A stretch of DNA of 13,871 nucleotides from an uncultured Campylobacter sp. (lineage in GTDB: Bacteria; Campylobacterota; Campylobacteria; Campylobacterales; Campylobacteraceae). The position numbers were made by a program, and so were the translations under genes. Of the stretch, positions 6,804-12,499 are shown in pieces. Each line of letters starts with the position of its first letter. Position 1 is the stretch's first letter. The stretch covers positions 1-13,871 of the forward strand of contig CALKQT010000072.1 in assembly GCA_937990735.1 (NCBI GenBank), written 5' to 3'. Under the pieces are notes generated by a model. The model ran no database searches and was not told where the DNA came from. It saw only the letters and a list, made by a program, of their open reading frames with translations.

Positions 6804-7551
6804 GGTAAAAAACGCTGGCTTTTACTACGAGGCGGAAAAATTCTGCTTTCGCAACTTAAGCTTCGAGCTTGCCAGCTCTCAAACATTAGCGATTTTGGGC
6901 TTAAACGGGCAAGGCAAAAGCACGCTAATGTCGTGTATGATGGGGATTTTGCAGCCTAAAGAAGGCGAGATCGTGCGCAAGGCAAAATTTGCTTTCTTGC
7001 CGCAGAGTTTTAACGTCGCGTTTGATTACAGCGTGCTTGACATCGTACTGATGGGGCGGGTACGCGAGATCTCGCTTTTTTCAAAACCGGGCAAAAAGGA
7101 TATTCAAATCTGCCTTGACGCTTTGGATACGCTAGGCGTCGCCCATCTGCAAAAGCGCAGCTTTAACGCCCTTAGCGGCGGGCAGAGGCAGCTCGTGCTC
7201 TTTGCTAGAGCCCTAGCTAGCGGCAGCGACGTGCTGTTTTTGGACGAGCCTGCCAGCGCGCTTGATATCAAAAACCAGGACCGCGTGCTAAGCCTCATCG
7301 CGAATCTGCGCTCAAATAGCGATGCGAGCATAGTTTTTACCACTCACCAGCCTAACCACGCCCTCGCAGTCGCCGATCGCACACTGATCTTGCGAAATGA
7401 TCTTAGCTACAACTATGGCGCAAGTAACGAAATTTTAACCGAAGCCGCGCTTAGCTCGCTCTACGGCGTGCAGATCAAAACGGCGGAATTTGACGTTGCG
7501 GGCGAGCAAATCCCCAGCATCACGCAAATTTTCAGCGCGCAGGTGAGGTAG
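6787..7551 (+). CDS. ABC importer ATP-binding protein
   Basis: A 254-residue cytoplasmic ATPase that powers the permease encoded just upstream. The motifs are complete: Walker A GLNGQGKST (38-46), Q-loop FLPQ (70-73), signature LSGGQ (129-133), Walker B VLFLDEP (149-155) with the D-loop SALD, and H-loop His187 in TTHQ. Length and spacing are normal for FecE/BtuD-type proteins. The start overlaps the permease gene by 17 bases; AAGGAG at 6773-6778 lies inside that gene, eight bases before the ATG. The three importer genes thus form one tightly packed operon. No clear intrinsic terminator follows the stop. Confidence 0.93.
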   Translation: MQNLIEVKNAGFYYEAEKFCFRNLSFELASSQTLAILGLNGQGKSTLMSCMMGILQPKEGEIVRKAKFAFLPQSFNVAFDYSVLDIVLMGRVREISLFSKPGKKDIQICLDALDTLGVAHLQKRSFNALSGGQRQLVLFARALASGSDVLFLDEPASALDIKNQDRVLSLIANLRSNSDASIVFTTHQPNHALAVADRTLILRNDLSYNYGASNEILTEAALSSLYGVQIKTAEFDVAGEQIPSITQIFSAQVR

Positions 7552-7994
7552 GCGCGAGCGGCGCGACAAAGCAATTCATCAATCGGCGTGAAATTTTAAA
7601 TCGCGGGATTTTGTCTTTAGCTAAATTTAAATCGCAGAATTTTGTCTTGAAATTCTGATTAAAATTTTATATCGAGGTTTTGCCTTAGAATTCCAGTCTA
7701 AATTCCATAGTGAAATTTTACCGCGGAATTCCGATCAGAAATCTCATAGCGGAATTTTCTGTGGCTTGCCAGTTTTATAAGCGTGCAACGAAAGCATGCC
7801 ACGCTTGAGATTTGAAATTCCACCACGAAATTCTACCTCGTAAATCCATAGATGGAATTCCGTTTTAAATCTCGCGGCGGATTTTATTCTCGCTCTGGTA
7901 GAATTCCTGAAATTCCGCAGTCTGCAAGCTTGCCACGACGAAATTTAAAAATTTTAAATTTAGCTATTTAATTCCTGCTTTACATCGATTTATG
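7552..7994. repeat. Intergenic cluster of degenerate GCGGAATTT-type repeats
   Basis: No gene is recognisable. Variants of a short unit recur at irregular spacing. CGCGGGATTTTGTCTTT (about 7602), CGCAGAATTTTGTCTTG (about 7633), CGAGGTTTTGCCTTAG (about 7673), CCGCGGAATTCC (7721) and AGCGGAATTTTCT (7748) can be aligned, and further GAATTCC/GAAATTCC words follow up to 7915. The same style of sequence fills 9643-9903 and the island at 10996-12499. It looks like decayed tandem repetition, not coding sequence. Confidence 0.5.
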
Positions 7995-8000
7995 TATACT
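7995..8000 (+). promoter_or_regulatory. -10-like box upstream of the 8028 gene
   Basis: TATACT with TG one base upstream context (ATGTATACT) lies 28 bases before the ATG. No -35 at suitable spacing. AAGG at 8018-8021 is the ribosome site six bases before the ATG. Confidence 0.4.
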
Positions 8001-8027
8001 TCGAGATAAATTTCAAAAAGGCTTAAT

Positions 8028-8672
8028 ATGCAAGATATCGTATCTCAAGCAAGAAAAAATGGGATGATCAGCACCGGCATTGATCTATTTTTATCGGCGG
8101 TGCTCGCGGTTTTTAAGGTGATAGGCCTTGCTTCCGGCGGAATGTTCTTAATAGTCAGCGGAATTTTTATCGCTCTTGTCTGTTTCTCGGTTATTTATAG
8201 GCTAAGAGCGCTCCGCAAAATTTCAAAGCTTAGCGGTATAAAAGCGGCGGCGCTTTACCGCAACTGCGTAATTCTCTGCATATGCTTCGTGGCGCTTTTA
8301 TTATTTTATCCAGCAGGTTGTTACAGAGAAGCAACGATGAAAGAGATGATAGAAGAGACTATATGGAATTTAGCGGTGCCCGCAGCCGCAATATACGTGG
8401 TCGTAGCGTGGCTTCGCATAAATTTTTCGCTTACGCGCGTAAGCGGCGTGATGATATTTCGGATCTACGTGTGGCTCTGCGCCTTCTTTCTCGCGCTAAA
8501 TTGGCTATGTGGCGCAGGGCCCTTCGGTTTGGCTACCTCCAAGCCGCAAATTGGCGATTCCGATGCGGTTTTAATTATCGCGTCATTGAAGGAATTTTTG
8601 CCGTTCATTGCTCTTGTGATAACCAGCATCGTGCACCTACTAGCCTGGAGCAAGATAGAAAAGCTCGCCTAA
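8028..8672 (+). CDS. Polytopic membrane protein, paralogue family member 2
   Basis: An unrecognised 214-residue membrane protein with about six helices (roughly 17-32, 38-56, 79-96, 112-130, 147-163, 190-207). The repeated motif of this family is clear: ISKLSGIKAAALYR at 65-78 and LTRVSGVMIFRIY at 135-147, each entering a helix. The last helix ends LLAWSKIEKLA, corresponding to AWIRIKG and AWIKFNP in the other two members. It is shorter than them because it lacks the polar C-terminal tail. It lies downstream of the importer ATPase but behind 476 bases of repeat-rich spacer with its own -10-like box, so it is probably transcribed separately. A 151-base gap separates it from member 3. No enzymatic residue pattern is visible. 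Confidence 0.65.
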   Translation: MQDIVSQARKNGMISTGIDLFLSAVLAVFKVIGLASGGMFLIVSGIFIALVCFSVIYRLRALRKISKLSGIKAAALYRNCVILCICFVALLLFYPAGCYREATMKEMIEETIWNLAVPAAAIYVVVAWLRINFSLTRVSGVMIFRIYVWLCAFFLALNWLCGAGPFGLATSKPQIGDSDAVLIIASLKEFLPFIALVITSIVHLLAWSKIEKLA

Positions 8673-8823
8673 GCCGAAGCGCTTTCGTTTTGCAGCGACC
8701 TCGCGCTTTTGCAAGTCTAAACCGCAATGTCCAAGCCGCGCTGTTATAGCAATGTCAAGCGCGTCGCCACACGCAGCAAAGCCATAAGATAGCGCGTAAA
8801 TTTAGAAAATTCAAAGGATAAAA

Positions 8824-9642
8824 ATGAAAGAAATTTCAAAGCAAGATCTGCTTCGCAAGGCGAAATTCCGCGGAGTTTTAGGCGCCGTGATTTTGCTAGG
8901 CATCGGCGTAAGCGGCACGGTGGGCGTAAGCAGCATAGACGAGGACGCGGTCGCGATTTTTAGAGTTTTAGCGCTACTAGCGACGCTAGCGATATTTTAC
9001 GACTGCTTCGTTTGCCTAGAAAAGGCGCTAGGCGTGCGCTTCGTTAAGACCTATAGGCTGATAGAAAGCATCCCAATCGTCGCGATTTTGTGCTACTGCG
9101 CCATGGTAGTAGCGCTAAAGGAGGGCGCGATGCTTGATCTACTCTACACCCTGCTCTACGTCCTTTCGACGTGCGCAGCGGTGATAATCTGGGGCGTATT
9201 AAACTACCGCCTAGCCACACTTAGCGGCGTGGATTTATTTAAAATCTACGGCATAGTGGTGTCCGTGACGTGGCCCTGCGAAGCGGTATCGGGCGCGCTA
9301 GCTAAAATAGGTGTAATCCTCGCGCTGCCGTATCTAATCGCAGCGTCGCTGGTAACGGCGTTTTCGGGGATTTTGCTAATCATAGCGTGGATAAAATTCA
9401 ACCCCGCAAGGTTATGCGGCGCGGAAAATTCTAGCGAGCTTGACGGCGCCAAGCTAGGCGCGGACGGCGAAAAACCAAGCATTTACAGCAAACTCGCTGC
9501 TTTTAAGAAATCGGACGCGGACGATGCGAAAAAGCCCACTTCCAAGGCGAGCGCAGATACCGCAAATATGCCCGCTTCCAAGGCGAGCGCAGATGATACG
9601 ACCGCCGCAAGACGCCCGGGCAACCCCGGATTTAAATTCTAA
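8824..9642 (+). CDS. Polytopic membrane protein with repetitive polar tail, paralogue family member 3
   Basis: A 272-residue protein of unknown function. Residues 1-200 form the membrane part with about six helices. It starts KFRGV at 14-18, as in member 1, and has the two motif copies KALGVRFVKTYR (67-78) and LATLSGVDLFKIY (130-142). The final helix ends IIAWIKFNPARL. Residues 200-272 are polar, Ala/Ser/Lys/Asp-rich and probably disordered in the cytoplasm or periplasm, with the word SKASAD twice (from a 36-bp tandem duplication in the DNA) and a terminal RRPGNPGFKF. AAAGGA at 8813-8818 supports the ATG. It is the last plus-strand gene before a convergent junction with the exporter operon. 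The tail is absent from the other two members. Confidence 0.65.
   Translation: MKEISKQDLLRKAKFRGVLGAVILLGIGVSGTVGVSSIDEDAVAIFRVLALLATLAIFYDCFVCLEKALGVRFVKTYRLIESIPIVAILCYCAMVVALKEGAMLDLLYTLLYVLSTCAAVIIWGVLNYRLATLSGVDLFKIYGIVVSVTWPCEAVSGALAKIGVILALPYLIAASLVTAFSGILLIIAWIKFNPARLCGAENSSELDGAKLGADGEKPSIYSKLAAFKKSDADDAKKPTSKASADTANMPASKASADDTTAARRPGNPGFKF
9539..9594 (+). repeat. 36-bp tandem duplication in the tail of the 8824 gene
   Basis: The 20-base word CTTCCAAGGCGAGCGCAGAT occurs identically at 9539-9558 and 9575-9594, giving a 36-bp (12-codon) period that keeps frame. The identity indicates a recent duplication, so tail length may vary between strains. Confidence 0.75.
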
Positions 9643-9903
9643 CTCTACTCGCGAGATAGAATTTCGCAAAATTTTTAAAATTTAAGGCGCGGAATTTTAT
9701 CGCGACGCGCGGCGCATCGAGCGGAAACGCGGAATTTTGATTTAATTTTATCCGCTACAAACGCGCAAAATTTAGGGCAAAATTCCAAGCCGAAATTCCG
9801 CGATCAATTTAAAATTTTAAGCAGAGGTTCAATCCAAAAATTCCGACGAAGCAAAATCCAAGCCAAAATTCCAGCTGAAATTCTAAAATTCCGATCTAAA
9901 TCC
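9643..9903. repeat. Convergent intergenic region with GGAATTT/AAATTCC repeats
   Basis: This 261-base gap between convergent genes contains no gene. It is dominated by variants of GCGGAATTTT (9688, 9731 region), AAAATTCCAAGCC (9777 and 9848 region) and AT palindromes such as TTAAAATTTTAA. No GC-rich terminator stem with a U-tract is seen for either flanking gene. Confidence 0.4.
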
Positions 9904-10995
9904 CTAATCCAGCTTATTTCTAAAAAGCGACGCCGCAAAGCTCAACGTGCCAAGCCCGATCAGCAGCAGCGGCACGATGAAATGCCACAGCTCGTTTAGG
10001 CCCGCGCCCTCCAGATAGATCCGCCACATGCAGTTGTTGGCATAATACATCGGATCGAGGTGCGCGATGTAGTAAAACCACCGCGGCATCGCGTCCGCAG
10101 GCGTTATCAGCCCGCTTATCATAATACACGGTAGCAGGAACAAAAACGAGCTCACGACCGATTGTAGCGAGGTTTTGCAGACGGTCGAGATCACGAGGCC
10201 GATGCCTACGTTGCAGGCGCTAAAGATCGCGATAATCGCAAAAAGATTCGCAAAGCGCCCTCGAAACGGAATTTCGAAGTAAAATACGCAGATTAAAAAC
10301 AGCGCGAGCCCCTGCGCGATCGCGATCAGCACGGGCGGCGTCGCCTTGCCGATTAGCATCTCAAGCGGGTTCGCGGGCGTCATTAGCATCATATCAAAGC
10401 TGCCCTCCTCGCGCTCGCGGGAGACGCTAAACGCCGATAGCATCAGCACCTGAATCATCGAAAGACCCAAAATCATCCCCGTCATGATCGTGTAGCGCGT
10501 GATCGTGTTTTCGTTAAAAACATAGCGCGGATTTATGCTGATTAAATTGACAAAATGCTGCGCGTTGTATTCCCCCGCTATGGCCTGCACGAAGCCGATG
10601 ACGGTGTTTGCCAAGGTCGTATTGCGCGAATCCGCGATGATCAAAAGCTCGTGCGTGCTCGCAAAATCGCTGCCGAAATAGATCCCGATGATCGCCTCGC
10701 CCTCGCTTACGGCGCGGCGCAGGCAGACTAGGTCTTTGCAGCCAAGTTCGGTCTTAAACATCGGCGTAGCGGCGATGCTCTGTACCAGCGCGGTGGACGT
10801 CGCATCGCGGGCGTCGTCCAAAATCGCGTAGCGCACCTGCTCGGGGGTGAAATTCGCGCCGTAGCCGAATATGATCGACTGCACCAGCACCGGCACGATC
10901 AGCACCATGCGCGTGCCCTTGTCGCGAAACATCGCCAAAAATTCCTTTTTTATCAGCGCGCGAATTCGAAGCAGGGATTTTCGCAGAGCGTTCAT
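9904..10995 (-). CDS. ABC-2 type exporter permease (YbhR/YhhJ-like)
   Basis: A 363-residue inner-membrane permease of an ABC-2 exporter for drugs, lipids or surface molecules. A cytoplasmic amphipathic start (LIKKEFLAMFRDKGTR) leads into TM1 (about 28-48). A periplasmic domain follows, to about 165, including a Cys pair in GCKDLVC. Five more helices come after, with the family hallmark SREREEGSFDMMLMTP after TM2 and MISGLITPADAMPRWFYYI before the last periplasmic loop. The ATG at 10993-10995 has a good ribosome site, AAAGGAG at 11003-11009 read on the minus strand. It overlaps the stop of the upstream repeat-derived frame (ATGA). It is the last gene of the minus-strand operon. With the permease at 12496-13871 it should form the usual heterodimer, although 1.5 kb now separates them. 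Confidence 0.88.
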   Translation of the reverse strand: MNALRKSLLRIRALIKKEFLAMFRDKGTRMVLIVPVLVQSIIFGYGANFTPEQVRYAILDDARDATSTALVQSIAATPMFKTELGCKDLVCLRRAVSEGEAIIGIYFGSDFASTHELLIIADSRNTTLANTVIGFVQAIAGEYNAQHFVNLISINPRYVFNENTITRYTIMTGMILGLSMIQVLMLSAFSVSREREEGSFDMMLMTPANPLEMLIGKATPPVLIAIAQGLALFLICVFYFEIPFRGRFANLFAIIAIFSACNVGIGLVISTVCKTSLQSVVSSFLFLLPCIMISGLITPADAMPRWFYYIAHLDPMYYANNCMWRIYLEGAGLNELWHFIVPLLLIGLGTLSFAASLFRNKLD

Positions 10996-12086
10996 CGCGC
11001 ACTCCTTTCAAATTTAGCGGCGCCTTTAAATTTAACGCCATTTTCAAATTTAGAGGCGCTGGCGGGTGGAATGGAATTTAAAGCGAAATTTAAACGCACC
11101 GCGGGCGCGGGTTTAAATTTATGCGGCGCGAGCGTAAATTTCCGCAGCGCGAGCTTGAGCTTATACGATGCGAACATGAAATTTAAAATTTCAGGTCTAC
11201 TATACGACGACTCGGGCGTAAATTTTAAAAGCGCAAGTTTAAACCTGCACGGCGACAAGGAGCTAGAATTTAAAAACTCTGCCGCTTGCTTTTGCGGCTT
11301 GAAGCGGCATTTTAAGCGCTCTACGGAGCTAAATTTTAAAATTTCAAACCCGCGCCCAACCGCCGCTTGCAAGCCGAAGCGTCTCGCGCCTAGAAATTTT
11401 AAAAATTTCATCGTATGCCTCTTTGGGGCGTAAAATTTCATTCTTTGCACTCCCTGTGAAAGCAAAGTATTCGTCGCTCGCCCTACTTCATAGCGCGAAA
11501 TTTTACCGCTTGCGGCTCGAATCAAAGCGGGGTACTTATGCAAGCAAACGGCGTAAATTTCGCTACGCCACGCTTCGTAGTTACGCCGCGTAACCACGCT
11601 GCAAAGCTGCATCGTAAAGCGCGATTTAAAATTTAAAAGTGCGCTCGCGAGGTCAAATTTGCTAAAATTTTCCGCGCGCGCCGTTTTGTAGCCGTGCCGT
11701 ACAGCTGCGCTACGAAGTCGCACTATGCGGCGCTGCGCGGAATCCAAACTGCTCACATGATCAAACTTAACCACACGCCGTTTTTCTGTCGCGTCGTGCG
11801 TATGCTGCGAAATAAGCCGTGCCGCGCGCCCTGCTTCGGCTTTATCCGCGCGTAGCGAAGTGCAGCGTAGTAGAGCACGTGTTAAAGCATGGCGTAGAGC
11901 ATGCAGCGGCTTGTGAATAAACTTTAAAATTTTAAATCCGCACTTCGATATGAAATTTTGCGCTGTGTCCGCAAAAGGCGCTGAAGTGCGCGTAAATTTT
12001 AAAATTCCAAATCCGTGCTGCGATATGAAATTTTGCACGGCGTTCGCGAGACGCGCTAGAGCGTGCGTGAACTTTAAAAATCCCAT
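10992..12086 (-). CDS. Repeat-derived open reading frame of unknown status (364 codons)
   Basis: I cannot match this frame to any family. It is rich in Phe, Lys, Leu, Arg and Ala, with many ILKF/FLKF words that are translations of the local ATTTTAAAATTT repeat. The N-terminus is a 25-residue tandem repeat beginning FLKFTHALARL and ILKFTRTSAPF, from a 75-bp DNA repeat. A central MKFLKF...FGLQAA...EILKF...PQKQAAEFLN block also occurs in the frame at 12074-12499. Favouring translation: a ribosome-site-like AGAGAGGG before the ATG at 12084-12086, a 13-base overlap with the upstream frame, and a stop overlapping the permease start. Against it: no domain, very odd composition, and an open opposite strand over the same repeats. 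It may be only a translation-coupling bridge or an artefact of repeat sequence. Confidence 0.3.
   Translation of the reverse strand: MGFLKFTHALARLANAVQNFISQHGFGILKFTRTSAPFADTAQNFISKCGFKILKFIHKPLHALRHALTRALLRCTSLRADKAEAGRAARLISQHTHDATEKRRVVKFDHVSSLDSAQRRIVRLRSAAVRHGYKTARAENFSKFDLASALLNFKSRFTMQLCSVVTRRNYEAWRSEIYAVCLHKYPALIRAASGKISRYEVGRATNTLLSQGVQRMKFYAPKRHTMKFLKFLGARRFGLQAAVGRGFEILKFSSVERLKCRFKPQKQAAEFLNSSSLSPCRFKLALLKFTPESSYSRPEILNFMFASYKLKLALRKFTLAPHKFKPAPAVRLNFALNSIPPASASKFENGVKFKGAAKFERSAR
11267..11413. repeat. Dispersed repeat, copy 1
   Basis: 11267-11346 aligns without gaps to 12181-12260 with nine mismatches in 80 bases. Homology continues with indels to the AAATTTCATCG at 11403-11413, which matches the end of copy 2. 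The segment codes for similar peptides on both strands (minus: PQKQAAEFLN; plus: FKNSAACFCG). Confidence 0.75.
11919..12085. repeat. 75-bp tandem repeat, two copies and a partial third
   Basis: Units at 11919-11993 and 11994-12068 differ at 17 of 75 positions. A third, partial unit starts at 12069 (AACTTTAAAAATCCC). The period is a multiple of three, so on the minus strand it reads as 25-residue repeats, each starting with F/ILKF and containing QNFIS. Both units share an invariant core around CGATATGAAATTTTGC. Confidence 0.75.
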
Positions 12087-12499
12087 CGCGCGCCCTCTCT
12101 CGTAGCTATGTCATAAGATTGCGCCGCCAAAGCTTGCTTTTTAATTAAAATTCCAAACCGATTGCACGGCATAGGCGTAAAATTTAAAAATTCCGCCGCT
12201 TGTTTTTGTGGCTCGAAGCGGCTTTTTAAGCGCTCTGCGGTGATAAATTTTAAAATTTCAGATCCACGCTTCACCGCTGCACCTTGCAAGCCAAAATTCC
12301 TCACGCTGAGAAATTTTAAAATTTCAAGCCCGCGCTCCGCTCGCTTGCAAAAAAATTCTAAAAATTTCATCGCGTCCTCTCTTTTGACGGCGTGAAATTC
12401 CGCCATCGATGCCTTGGGCGAAAGTGAAACGTTAATTGCGCCGATTTTTGCGGCACAAAATTTCTCCGCGCAAGCGTAAGGCAAAAATAAAAATTTCAT
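12074..12499 (-). CDS. Repeat-derived open reading frame of unknown status (141 codons)
   Basis: An unrecognised 141-residue frame. Its ATG overlaps the stop codon of the upstream permease (ATGA at 12496-12499), with AAAAAGGGG read on the minus strand just before it, which is a plausible coupled start. From about residue 44 it repeats the MKFL...ERL K.RF.PQKQAAEFLN block found in the 364-codon frame. A second internal ATG at 12368-12370 has its own purine-rich upstream run. Its end overlaps the next frame by 13 bases. No domain or signal peptide is convincing, although the first ten residues are hydrophobic (MKFLFLPYA). It could be a real small protein, or the translated edge of the repeat island. 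Confidence 0.3.
   Translation of the reverse strand: MKFLFLPYACAEKFCAAKIGAINVSLSPKASMAEFHAVKREDAMKFLEFFCKRAERGLEILKFLSVRNFGLQGAAVKRGSEILKFITAERLKSRFEPQKQAAEFLNFTPMPCNRFGILIKKQALAAQSYDIATREGARWDF
12181..12372. repeat. Dispersed repeat, copy 2
   Basis: Partner of 11267-11413. The first 80 bases align gap-free. The remainder is longer than copy 1 because of extra AAATTTTAAAATTTCA units (for example at 12311-12326), and it ends in the same AAATTTCATCG. Confidence 0.75.

Noticed and set aside
6194..6886. 230-codon minus-strand frame across the permease and ATPase junction
   Set aside because: It mirrors two well-supported genes and has no family-like features; an antisense shadow of biased codon use is sufficient.
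8675..8691. Possible terminator after the 8028 gene (CGAA, GCGCT, TTCG, TTTT)
   Set aside because: The stem is only four base pairs, too weak to claim.
8282..8749. 155-codon plus-strand frame overlapping the 8028 gene
   Set aside because: Arg-rich, without hydrophobic segments or a ribosome site, and overlaps a membrane protein whose frame matches two paralogues.
11071..11433. Plus-strand frame with pentapeptide-like words (VNFKSASLNL)
   Set aside because: The A(D/N)Lxx register of real pentapeptide repeats is not kept, there is no ribosome site, and the words come from the AAATTTTAAA repeat of the island.
10996..12499. CRISPR array in the repeat island
   Set aside because: The repeats are degenerate, of unequal length and spacing, and there are no uniform spacers or cas genes.
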